Positions 50,340 through 58,592 of a stretch of DNA of 64,000 nucleotides are shown here, piece by piece. The stretch lies in assembly GCA_020831485.1 (NCBI GenBank), contig JAFIGG010000004.1:1-64000 (forward strand), read 5' to 3'. Every line of letters starts with the position of its first letter. Positions within the stretch are counted from its first letter, which is position 1. The position numbers and the translations under genes are program-made. This stretch comes from Opitutales bacterium. GTDB lineage: Bacteria; Verrucomicrobiota; Verrucomicrobiia; Opitutales; Oceanipulchritudinaceae. The notes beneath the pieces are model-generated. The model saw only the letters and a program-made list of their open reading frames with translations, ran no database searches and was not told where the DNA came from.

Positions 50340-50495
50340 GCCTTGAAGCTGCCGATCAGCACAACCGGAGCCCATCCCCTGGCGGTTTTATGGAAAAACC
50401 GGACGAAACTGGCAAGCGCGGCAAGAGGGAGTAGTTTAATGTGTTGATCCATTGATTCAGTTTCTCTCTCCGACTCTCAACCAGCTCTATTTACC

Positions 50496-52736
50496 ATGGC
50501 GCCACCGGTCTCAAAACCTTCGAAAAATCCACACGCTGTCCCCCGCGACGGGCTCAAACGCTGGGTGCCCTTCGGCATCGGCCAGACCAAGCCGAAGCAT
50601 TTCCGCGACATGGCTTCGGTCATCTGGAACAACCGGGACAATCTGGGCTACGCCTGGAAAGTTCTGAGCAAGGGCGTCTGCGACGGCTGTGCACTGGGCG
50701 TCGCAGGCTTCAAGGATTGGACGGTCAAAGGTCCCCACCTCTGCATGACCCGGCTCAATCTGTTGCGCCTGAACACCATGCCCGAGCTGGATGTGCAGCT
50801 GCTGGATGACCTCGGCCAGCTCGAGGGGTTGGACAACGCGCAGCTTCGCAAGCTGGGCCGCATCCCCTACCCGATGCTGCGCGAAGGTTCCGAGCGGCGT
50901 TTTCGCCGAATCAGCTGGGACGAGGCCCTCGACCGCATCGCTGCAAAAATTAGTGCATCCGACCCCAAACGGCTGGCCTTTTTCGTGACCGCGCGGGGCT
51001 TGACCAATGAGGTCTATTACATGGCCCAAAAGGCCGCCCGCTTCCTCGGTACCAACAATGTCGACAACGCCGCGCGCATCTGCCATGCGCCGTCCACCGC
51101 AGCGATGAAACGTACCCTTGGGGTCGCCGCATCCACCTGCAGTTACAAAGATTGGTACGGCACCGATCTCATTGTCTTTTTTGGCTCCAATCCAGCCAAC
51201 GACCAACCGGTCGCCACTAAATTCATCCACGAGGCGAAAAAACTGGGGACCAAGGTCATCATGGTAAACCCCTACATGGAGCCGGGAATGAAACGCTACT
51301 GGGTACCGTCCAATCTCGACAGCGCGGTATTTGGCACAGACATCGCCGACGAATGGTATCCAGTATCTCAGGGCGGGGACATTCCCTTTCTCTTCGGCAC
51401 CATCAAGGTACTGCTGGCGAATGACTGGATCGACCACGCCTTTATCCAGGCGAATGTGGAGGGCCTCCGTGAACTGCGGCAGAAGGTGGAACAGCTCGAC
51501 TTTGAAACCCTGGAACGCCAGTCCGGCCTCAGCCGCCAATCCATGGAACAGTTTGCCGAGGCACTGCACGCGGCCCGCAATGGAATTCTTATCTGGAGCA
51601 TGGGCATCACCCAGAGCACCTTTGGCGCCGATGCCGTGCAAATGATTCTTAACCTGGGCCTGCTAAAAGGCTGGCTGGGACGGGACAAATGTGGACTGGT
51701 ACCCATTCGTGGACACTCCTCCGTGCAGGGCGGTGCGGAAATGGGTTGTTATGCAACCGCGCTGCCCGGAGGCAAACCGCTGACAAAGGAAAACCTCGAT
51801 TCGCTGGAGCAGGCCTACGGCTTTCCCCTGCCACGTGACCCCGGCCTGACCACGACCGAAATGGTGGAAGCCGGCGCGCGCGGACAGCTGGACTTGATGT
51901 ACTGCGTTGGCGGCAACTTCTTGCGCAACCTGCCCGATCCGGATTACGTCCGCGGGGCAATGGCCAAGGTGCCGCTGCGGGTGCACCAGGACATCATTCT
52001 CACCGACCAGATGTTCATTCCAGCGGAAGAAGCCGTCATCCTCCTGCCGGCCAAAACCCGCTATGAGCAGGACGACGGCGGCACCGAGACCTCAACCGAA
52101 CGCCGCATCATGTTCAGTCCGGAAATCCCCCGCCAGGTGGGCGAGGCCCGTGCTGAATGGAAAATTCTCCGCGAAATTGCCCTCAGGGCTCATCCGGACA
52201 AGGCTGACCTCTTTGGCTGCGCCAGCGGTCAGGCCATGCGGGAGGAGATCGCCCGGGTCGTCCCCTTCTACGACGGCATTCAGGACTTCAAAACCACCGG
52301 CGACGCCGTCCAATACGGCGGCCCCCACCTCTGTGAAAACGGTATCTGCTCCACCCCCGACGGCAAGGCGTACATACATTCGGTAGCCCTGCCGGAGCTG
52401 CGGCCGCTGGCCGATCAGTTCCGCATCAGCACCCGCCGAGGCAAACAATTCAATTCCCTCATCTATGCGGAAATCGACCCTCTTACCGGCGCTGCACGTG
52501 ACGCCGTCTTCATAAATCCTGAGGACGCCGGCCGCCTTCACCTGATTCAGGGCGACCGCATACGCCTGCGGAACGAGACCGGAAGCATGGAGGGCCGGGT
52601 GTTCCTCGCCCCCATTGCCCGGGGCAACCTGCAAGTCCACTGGCCCGAAGGGAATGTACTGATTCCGAAAGGCTTGGTTGACTCCCACAGCGGAGTACCT
52701 GATTACAATGCCTATGTTCAGGTTGAACGATCCTAG
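50496..52736 (+). CDS. Molybdopterin oxidoreductase alpha subunit, YdeP/FdhF type
   Basis: This is a 746-residue cytoplasmic DMSO-reductase-family enzyme of the YdeP branch. It has the N-terminal cysteine set VCDGCALGVAGF and HLCMTRLN for a [4Fe-4S] cluster. NAARICHAPSTAAM carries the CHxPS motif in which Cys (or Sec in formate dehydrogenases) is the molybdenum ligand, here Cys near residue 195. SNPANDQPVATKFIHEAKKLGTKVIMVNP binds the first pterin guanine dinucleotide, and RGHSSVQGGAEMG fits the family. The C-terminal domain (TRRGKQFNSL, GDRIRLRNETG) binds the second. The gene overlaps fdhD by 29 bases. No formate dehydrogenase beta or gamma subunit is nearby, so the electron acceptor is unclear. 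Confidence 0.86.
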   Translation: MAPPVSKPSKNPHAVPRDGLKRWVPFGIGQTKPKHFRDMASVIWNNRDNLGYAWKVLSKGVCDGCALGVAGFKDWTVKGPHLCMTRLNLLRLNTMPELDVQLLDDLGQLEGLDNAQLRKLGRIPYPMLREGSERRFRRISWDEALDRIAAKISASDPKRLAFFVTARGLTNEVYYMAQKAARFLGTNNVDNAARICHAPSTAAMKRTLGVAASTCSYKDWYGTDLIVFFGSNPANDQPVATKFIHEAKKLGTKVIMVNPYMEPGMKRYWVPSNLDSAVFGTDIADEWYPVSQGGDIPFLFGTIKVLLANDWIDHAFIQANVEGLRELRQKVEQLDFETLERQSGLSRQSMEQFAEALHAARNGILIWSMGITQSTFGADAVQMILNLGLLKGWLGRDKCGLVPIRGHSSVQGGAEMGCYATALPGGKPLTKENLDSLEQAYGFPLPRDPGLTTTEMVEAGARGQLDLMYCVGGNFLRNLPDPDYVRGAMAKVPLRVHQDIILTDQMFIPAEEAVILLPAKTRYEQDDGGTETSTERRIMFSPEIPRQVGEARAEWKILREIALRAHPDKADLFGCASGQAMREEIARVVPFYDGIQDFKTTGDAVQYGGPHLCENGICSTPDGKAYIHSVALPELRPLADQFRISTRRGKQFNSLIYAEIDPLTGAARDAVFINPEDAGRLHLIQGDRIRLRNETGSMEGRVFLAPIARGNLQVHWPEGNVLIPKGLVDSHSGVPDYNAYVQVERS

Positions 52737-53577
52737 ACTGATTACCCCGGGGATCCAAAAAGGGCATCTTTTGCGACGCCTCGCCGATGGCAGCATTGCC
52801 ACCGCCGAGGACGATGTTGCTGTGGAGGAGCCACTGGACCTGCGCATCGGTCGCGAAACTCTTGCCATCACCATGCGGACGACCGGCAACGACGAGGAAC
52901 TCGCCGCCGGATTCCTCGCTGCCGAGGGCATTATCGACCACCCGGACGACATTAAAGCCATGAGCCATTGCTTCCGTGCGCCGCGACCGGAGAATGAGCT
53001 GCGCGTTTTGCTCAACAAGAAGGTGGACCTGGAAAAGCCCCTGTACTACGGAACCATCAGCTCCAGCTGCGGAGTCTGTGGCAAAACCTCCGTCGACCAA
53101 GTCGTGCAGCGCCGAGGCAATCTCCTCAAAAACACCGCAGCGGCAGACGAATCCGTCATTCTCAACCTGCCCGATAAGCTCAACTCCGCACAGAACAACT
53201 TTCATAAGACCGGGGGCCTGCACGCCGCCGGCCTGTTCAACCTCAAAGGTGAACTCGAAATCCTCCGCGAGGACGTCGGCCGCCACAACGCCGTCGACAA
53301 AACCCTCGGCAAAGCCTTCCTCGACAAGCAATGGCCTCTGAGCAACCGGATCCTCCTCGTCAGCGGCCGAGTTTCCTTTGAAATCCTGCAAAAAGCCCTC
53401 GCCGCCGGCATTCCCATCATCGCCGCCATTTCCGCCCCCTCAACCCTCGCCATTCGCTTCGCCCGCGAAAGCGGTCAAACCCTCGTCGGCTTTCTCCGCC
53501 CCCCGACCTTCAACACCTACGCACACCCCCAGCGAATACACTTCGTAGGGACAGTGAAAACAACTACAGAGGAATAA
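52708..53577 (+). CDS. fdhD: FdhD-type sulfurtransferase for molybdenum-enzyme maturation
   Basis: This is a 289-residue cytoplasmic protein that transfers sulfur from a cysteine desulfurase to the bis-MGD cofactor of formate dehydrogenase-type enzymes. ISSSCGVCGKTS contains the CxxC loop (near residue 115) that carries the persulfide. FHKTGGLHAAGLF and REDVGRHNAVDK are the strongly conserved FdhD motifs, and SGRVSFEILQKALAAGIPIIAAISAPS follows. I start at ATG 52708 (MPMFRLNDPRL), though 52714 is equally possible; the start lies inside the oxidoreductase gene, giving coupled translation. Pairing with a YdeP-type enzyme indicates that this enzyme needs a sulfido ligand on molybdenum. Confidence 0.93.
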   Translation: MPMFRLNDPRLITPGIQKGHLLRRLADGSIATAEDDVAVEEPLDLRIGRETLAITMRTTGNDEELAAGFLAAEGIIDHPDDIKAMSHCFRAPRPENELRVLLNKKVDLEKPLYYGTISSSCGVCGKTSVDQVVQRRGNLLKNTAAADESVILNLPDKLNSAQNNFHKTGGLHAAGLFNLKGELEILREDVGRHNAVDKTLGKAFLDKQWPLSNRILLVSGRVSFEILQKALAAGIPIIAAISAPSTLAIRFARESGQTLVGFLRPPTFNTYAHPQRIHFVGTVKTTTEE

Positions 53578-53580
53578 GGG

Positions 53581-53604
53581 GAGGCGGACGCCCCCGTCCG
53601 CCTC
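53581..53604. repeat. GC-rich palindrome between convergent genes
   Basis: GAGGCGGACG (53581-53590) and CGTCCGCCTC (53595-53604) form a perfect 10-base stem with a CCCC loop, four bases after the fdhD stop and 16 before the end of the ankyrin gene. It may end both transcripts. Its GGCGGAC core matches palindromes at 14964 and 59919. Confidence 0.6.
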
Positions 53605-53620
53605 TACAAAGCAAAGCACC

Positions 53621-55984
53621 TTACCTGCGTATGGAAAACGGAATCGCCTGCCGAACCCAGCAACTGACCGCCTTGCCATCGACCTCACCCGGTTCAAAGG
53701 TCCAGGTCTTGACTGCATCGATGGCAGCCTTCGAGAAGTCGGGATGTGCCGTCCTTTCGATCTGAATACGATCCTCGAGGACCCGACCATTCTGATCAAT
53801 CACGAATCGAACAATTACCGTACCTTCAACTCGGCGCTCAAGGAGTTGACGGGGATATGTGGGTGCGCGTTGCCTTACTCCTCTCGGCATCTTAGTCAAT
53901 TCTACCAACTCGAAAATCTGCTCCTCAGCCCTAAACCGCAGGGGCAAGGTGACAGAAATGCCATGAGCAGATTCCGGGATTCCCTCAACATTGAATCTCC
54001 AGTGCAGTATGTAGTCGACAATCTCGTCCTTAAGCTCCGGTACCGGATTTTCTAGAAAGACAGGGAACCTCGCCTTCCCATCACGACCGATGACAACATT
54101 AACCATGACGTCCTGTGGACCATACTTCAATGCCAGTTCATGCGGATACGGTGGGACCACAATTTGCCTCGGTTCAAATCGCCCTACCTCACGATGCGAC
54201 ACGAGGTTCAACTCCTTCTGAGACCCCTCCTTCAATCCTCTATCCATCATCAGCGACTGAATTCGGTGTGCATCATAGCGTTCGGCTACTCCCCAACTCG
54301 GGAATCCACCCGGAAACTCAAAATCAACATCAATGCATTGCGCCAGAGTAATATCAAATACTGCAGGAATGTCGTAGCGAAATGCATCTTCCAGTAGCTC
54401 AAGTGCACTGTCCGGAGTGAACTCACAAATGGCACCGGCCTCGACCAGATGGGAAACCGCTTGGCGCTGGGCCAAACGAGTCGCCAACCACAGCAAGTGA
54501 TGGCCGTCTCCAACCTCAATATTCGGGTCAGCGCCCCCTTCTAAAAGAGCGAGCACCGCATTGATATTCTCGGCGACAAGGGCAATCCCCAGAGCTGTCC
54601 ATCCGTTCTCAGTCAGTGCATTCGGGTCGAGACCTTGCTGTATCAGCCAGGGGATGACCGTTGCATTGGCCCCGGCAGCCATGTGTAATGCCGTTCGACC
54701 CTGAGAATCAACGACATCCAGCTCCGCTTGCTTCTCATGAAGCAGTTTCATCATATCCGGAGAAGCGGATCGGGCCGCGATCAAAACGGGCCAATCATCG
54801 CCCAATCGCCTCTGAACGGACATCCGCTGGTGCTCAATCTGCATACGCACCAACTCCAATCGGTCTGCCCGAATGAACTGAGCCAAAACAATATGTGCGG
54901 TATCGCGATTCAGGGGCGGCACCTCCCGCTTTTCGACCAGAAGAGGGACCACATCGTCCCGGTGATGATTCATCGCTTCAATACCCGGACTGCGTCCATC
55001 GGACCAAAGCATGGACGATCCGTTTTCCACCAGAAATTCGATGTAAGAAAGGTCGGCCGAACGCATTGCGGGAACCAAGGCACTCTCCGAATCCTCAGTT
55101 AGCAAACCGGAACGAACTCGTCGCTTGAAAAGTTGTTGCGCCGCAGGGAGGTTTCCGCGCGTTGAAGCGTAGTACAATGGCGTCCGGCCCATACGATCAC
55201 GCAGGTTCACGTTGCCCTGCTCTGCCTGAAGCAGCTTAAGGGCGGCTTCGTTAAACAAGGTTGCCGCCAAGTGCATGGGCGCCCAGCCTTCGTTGTTCAT
55301 ACGATTGGGATTCATCCCGGATTCAAGCAGGCGGCCAAGCTCATCCTTCTGATCCAACAGCAGTGCTTTGGCCAAAGCCTGACTTTCACCGAACTGTCCC
55401 GAACAATCGAGAATGCCCTCCTCGGGATTGAATGCGAAAACGATGGGAACTCCGCCCCTTTGATTGTCCGCGATAGGATGCAACTCCGTATCCAAACGAT
55501 ACTGATCAACCCCAGTCGCGGAGAGCATCGTAGGCCGGAAGGCCAATTTATTATCTCCCGTGTACCAGGCATTCACCAAGAGATAGTTTCCCGGATGCTC
55601 CACAGACTTCTGGACTGAAAGCATCCACTCCAAGTCTCCTGTAATTTGTTCGTGGACACCCAGATTACTTCTGTCCTGAGGTCGCCCCCGGGGTCCCATC
55701 AACAACTCCACCCGAGGCGGCACATAGACCTTTGCGAGCAAGTTTTCCGGAAGATCTTCGAGAGCAAACGTGCCCGAATCGCCAATACGGGTAAGCGCAT
55801 GCAATTCACCGTCGCGCTCTATGTAGAATACACGGTTCTCAATCCTGACAATGCGTTCCTTGCGATCGCCTTCCAGGAAATAAAGGACGGGCTCTGACGC
55901 TACCGCCATACAAGCCATGGCAAAGCAAACGCAGGTAAATGATGTCACACGAAAACAAAAATCACGCAACGAAGAGGTTAACAT
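53621..55984 (-). CDS. Exported ankyrin-repeat protein with two C-terminal TonB domains
   Basis: This is a 787-residue protein; I start at ATG 55984 (MLTSSLRDFCFRVTSFTCVCFAMACMAVASE), which gives an N-terminal hydrophobic signal, while the frame is open 31 codons upstream. Residues of about 200-560 are ankyrin-like repeats (MNNEGWAPMHLAATLFNEAALKLL, DRMGRTPLYYASTRGN, DSQGRTALHMAAGA, TENGWTALGIALVAENINAVLALLEGGADPN). They are followed by two TonB C-terminal domains: about 600-680 (VVPPYPHELALKYGPQDVMVNVVIGRDG) and about 695-775 (APTYPRQLLERRVEGTVIVRFVIDQNGRVLE). Each keeps the YPxxxxxxxxxGxVxVxFxIxxxGxV pattern of energy transducers. The usual proline-rich spacer is missing. It may link protein-protein contacts to outer-membrane receptors. 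Confidence 0.83.
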   Translation of the reverse strand: MLTSSLRDFCFRVTSFTCVCFAMACMAVASEPVLYFLEGDRKERIVRIENRVFYIERDGELHALTRIGDSGTFALEDLPENLLAKVYVPPRVELLMGPRGRPQDRSNLGVHEQITGDLEWMLSVQKSVEHPGNYLLVNAWYTGDNKLAFRPTMLSATGVDQYRLDTELHPIADNQRGGVPIVFAFNPEEGILDCSGQFGESQALAKALLLDQKDELGRLLESGMNPNRMNNEGWAPMHLAATLFNEAALKLLQAEQGNVNLRDRMGRTPLYYASTRGNLPAAQQLFKRRVRSGLLTEDSESALVPAMRSADLSYIEFLVENGSSMLWSDGRSPGIEAMNHHRDDVVPLLVEKREVPPLNRDTAHIVLAQFIRADRLELVRMQIEHQRMSVQRRLGDDWPVLIAARSASPDMMKLLHEKQAELDVVDSQGRTALHMAAGANATVIPWLIQQGLDPNALTENGWTALGIALVAENINAVLALLEGGADPNIEVGDGHHLLWLATRLAQRQAVSHLVEAGAICEFTPDSALELLEDAFRYDIPAVFDITLAQCIDVDFEFPGGFPSWGVAERYDAHRIQSLMMDRGLKEGSQKELNLVSHREVGRFEPRQIVVPPYPHELALKYGPQDVMVNVVIGRDGKARFPVFLENPVPELKDEIVDYILHWRFNVEGIPESAHGISVTLPLRFRAEEQIFELVELTKMPRGVRQRAPTYPRQLLERRVEGTVIVRFVIDQNGRVLEDRIQIERTAHPDFSKAAIDAVKTWTFEPGEVDGKAVSCWVRQAIPFSIRR

Positions 55985-56254
55985 ACGTAAAGAATAACCT
56001 AAATATTCGCAATTTTTCAACTGGAATTTAAGGTGAAATAGCATGCCGGACACCCATGGCGCAGATGGCCGCAGCAATCACCGAACCGACCCCACCCCTT
56101 CTTTCAGGCCACCAACAGCAGCTCGAAATCTGACGGTCAGACACCAAGTGGGGCGGCGATCCGGCGACTCTCCTTGACGGGTGCGGACAAGCCGATTTGA
56201 TCAAGGGCTTTCCATCATTCGAAAATCCCATCATTCCCCGCGGAGAAACGCACC
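55985..56254. promoter_or_regulatory. Divergent intergenic region with palindrome TCTGACGGTCAGA
   Basis: These 270 bases separate the ankyrin/TonB and GH112 genes. TCTGAC (56131-56136) and GTCAGA (56138-56143) flank one central G, a perfect 6-base palindrome with a further C match. The same motif with A at the centre lies at 14166-14180. It ends 111 bases before the GH112 start, so it may act as an operator or activator site for a carbohydrate regulator. Confidence 0.45.
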
Positions 56255-58447
56255 ATGAGCAATCCAACCGAAAAAGGACATTTCACCCTTCCCGGCGAAG
56301 CCGGTTACGAAGACCTTACCCTCGAACTCGCTGAGAAGTGGGGTGCCGACTGCATTCGCGACAGCGATGGCACGACCCTGTCGGACAAGATCCTGGATTC
56401 GGGTTATGACATTTATTCGACGCTCTGCCTGGTGCGGGCCGACAATTCCTGGGCGAAGGCCAATCGCGACAAGCTGCAGCAGAACTTTCTGATGTCCGAT
56501 CCGGTGATTGCCGAAGGCGATACAGTAACCGTCGACCTGATGAAGGGCTACTTCCGCGAGCAGTTCCAGGTGAACGCCAATGACGATGCCAAGGAATGGT
56601 GGCAGGTGTTCGACCGCACAACCGGCGAAGAGGTGTCCAGCGATCAGTGGGATTTCGACAAGGCCAACGGCAAAGTCACCATCTGCAACACCCAGCCCTG
56701 GCACAAATACACGGTGAATTTCCTCGCCTACCGTATCTGGGAGGCGATTTCGATGTACAACCACATCACCAACAACTGGGGCGATCGCGAGCACCTGATG
56801 CCGGTTGACCCGGTCTATCCGGAAACCCAGGAGTTCATGCTGAAATTCCTGCGTCAATGGCTCGAAGAGCACCCGGCCACGAATGTGGTCCGCTTCACCT
56901 CGATGTTCTACAATTTCTGCTGGTTCTGGGGCGAAGACGCCAAGAACCACCGTTTCCGCTACTCCGACTGGGGATCCTACGACTTCACAGTCAGCCCCCT
57001 GCAGCTGAAGAACTTTGAAAAGGCCCGCGGCTACCGCTTGACCTCAGAGGATTTTGTCAACAAGGGCTACTTCCGCAGCACCCACAATGTGCCTTCGGAG
57101 CGCTACCGCGACTGGATGGACTTCGTCAACGAGTTCGTCACCACCTTCGGCCGCCAATGCGTCGACCTGGTGCACGAATACGGTAAAAAAGCCTACGTGT
57201 TCTACGATGACCATTGGGTAGGCGTGGAGCCTTACAGCAAGCGTTTCAAGGACTTCAATTTCGACGGCCTTATCAAGTGTGTCTTCAACGGCTTTGAAGC
57301 GCGTAAAAACGCCGCCGTGGAAGGCGCCAAGACCCACGAACTGCGTCTGCACCCCTACCTTTTCCCTACCGGCCTGACGGGCGAGCCGACCTTCAAGGAA
57401 GGGGGCGACCCGACGCTGGACGCAAAGAACTTTTGGGTCCAGATCCGCCGCGCCCTGCTGCGGGCGCCCGTTCAGCGTATCGGCCTGGGTGGCTACCTGA
57501 GCTTGGTGAAGCCTTTCCCGGACTTCATCGACTACATTGCCAAGGTCGCCGACGAGTTCCGCCTGCTGCGCAGTTTCCACCAGGACGATGCCCCATACGT
57601 CGCCCCGGCGAAGGTGGGCGTGCTCACTTCCTGGGGCAAACTACGCTCCTGGATCTGCAGTGGCCACATGCACGAACAGCCGGAACTGGACCTGAACCAC
57701 GTCAACGAAGCCCTCGCCGGCCTTCCGGTCGATGTCGAGTTTCTTAGTTTCGACGATATCCGCAAGAACGGTGTGCCATCCGATATCAAGGTGCTGATCA
57801 ATTGCGGCCGGGTGAACAGCGCCTGGAGCGGTGGACAGCATTGGCAGGATCCGAAGGTTGTCACCGCAATCACCGAATGGGTGGCCCAGGGTGGCGGTCT
57901 GGTCGGCATTGCCGAGCCGTCGGCGACCGAATTCAGCAGCCAGTATTTCCAGTTGTCCCACGTGCTGGGAGTCGAGCGAGAAATTGGCCGCACTCTGTCC
58001 AAGGTCAAATACAGCTATGCTCCGCCCAAGGAGAAGCATTTCATCCTCAAGGACAGTGCGAAATCCCCAGAATTTGGCCGCGAAGTCGATAAGGTATTCG
58101 CCGTCGACGGTGCCACCAAAGTGCTGGACGACGCCAAGGGATCGATCCGCATTGCCGCACGCAGCTTCGGCAAGGGTAAGAGCGTCTACTTCTCTGGATT
58201 CCGCTGCAATGCCGAGAACACCCGCCTGCTGTTCCGTGCCCTGCTGTGGGCATCCAACACCGAGGAAGCCGCGGAAACCTGGATGACCTCCAACGTGAAC
58301 ACCGAAAGCGCCTACTATCCAAAACGGGGCAAGCTGGTGGTTATCAACAACAACACCGAGCCGGAAAAGACGACCGTCACTACTGCCGACGGCAAAAAGC
58401 TCGAACTGTCGCTGAACGCGCACGATATCCAGATTGTGGACGTCTGA
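56255..58447 (+). CDS. GH112 phosphorylase (beta-1,3-galactosyl-N-acetylhexosamine phosphorylase family)
   Basis: This is a 730-residue cytoplasmic phosphorylase. Family features begin at the N-terminus: GYEDLTLELAEKWGADCIRDSDGT (Asp36 and Asp38 in RDSDGT are typical of GH112), then YDIYSTLCLVRADNSWA. VVRFTSMFYNFCWFWGEDAKNHRFRYSDWGSYDFTVSP includes the substrate-binding region, and FVNKGYFRSTHNVPS follows. The C-terminal half has a Rossmann-like glutamine-amidotransferase-type domain (VLINCGRVNSAWSGG) and a beta domain. GH112 enzymes cleave galacto-N-biose, lacto-N-biose or galactosyl-rhamnose with phosphate to galactose-1-phosphate. Which disaccharide applies here is not readable from sequence. 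Palindrome TCTGACNGTCAGA lies upstream. No signal peptide, so it acts on imported disaccharide. Confidence 0.9.
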   Translation: MSNPTEKGHFTLPGEAGYEDLTLELAEKWGADCIRDSDGTTLSDKILDSGYDIYSTLCLVRADNSWAKANRDKLQQNFLMSDPVIAEGDTVTVDLMKGYFREQFQVNANDDAKEWWQVFDRTTGEEVSSDQWDFDKANGKVTICNTQPWHKYTVNFLAYRIWEAISMYNHITNNWGDREHLMPVDPVYPETQEFMLKFLRQWLEEHPATNVVRFTSMFYNFCWFWGEDAKNHRFRYSDWGSYDFTVSPLQLKNFEKARGYRLTSEDFVNKGYFRSTHNVPSERYRDWMDFVNEFVTTFGRQCVDLVHEYGKKAYVFYDDHWVGVEPYSKRFKDFNFDGLIKCVFNGFEARKNAAVEGAKTHELRLHPYLFPTGLTGEPTFKEGGDPTLDAKNFWVQIRRALLRAPVQRIGLGGYLSLVKPFPDFIDYIAKVADEFRLLRSFHQDDAPYVAPAKVGVLTSWGKLRSWICSGHMHEQPELDLNHVNEALAGLPVDVEFLSFDDIRKNGVPSDIKVLINCGRVNSAWSGGQHWQDPKVVTAITEWVAQGGGLVGIAEPSATEFSSQYFQLSHVLGVEREIGRTLSKVKYSYAPPKEKHFILKDSAKSPEFGREVDKVFAVDGATKVLDDAKGSIRIAARSFGKGKSVYFSGFRCNAENTRLLFRALLWASNTEEAAETWMTSNVNTESAYYPKRGKLVVINNNTEPEKTTVTTADGKKLELSLNAHDIQIVDV

Positions 58448-58465
58448 GTTTTTTCAGTCGGCTGA

Positions 58466-58498
58466 GTGGACAGGGTGGACGGAGTGGACATAGTGGAT
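58466..58498. repeat. Intergenic 9-base-period GTGGACNNN tract
   Basis: GTGGAC occurs at 58466, 58475 and 58484, then GTGGAT at 58493, all at 9-base spacing, in the gap after the GH112 gene. It matches the coding tract at 36066-36116 (opposite strand) and the intergenic one at 46641-46674. Confidence 0.75.
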
Positions 58499-58592
58499 TA
58501 GGGGCCTGCTAGGGGCGCCTGCAGATTCTTACCAGAAAGCAGAGTCAGGGTTCTCAGAGCCCTGGGGCCTGCTATGCCTACCCTCAGCATCC

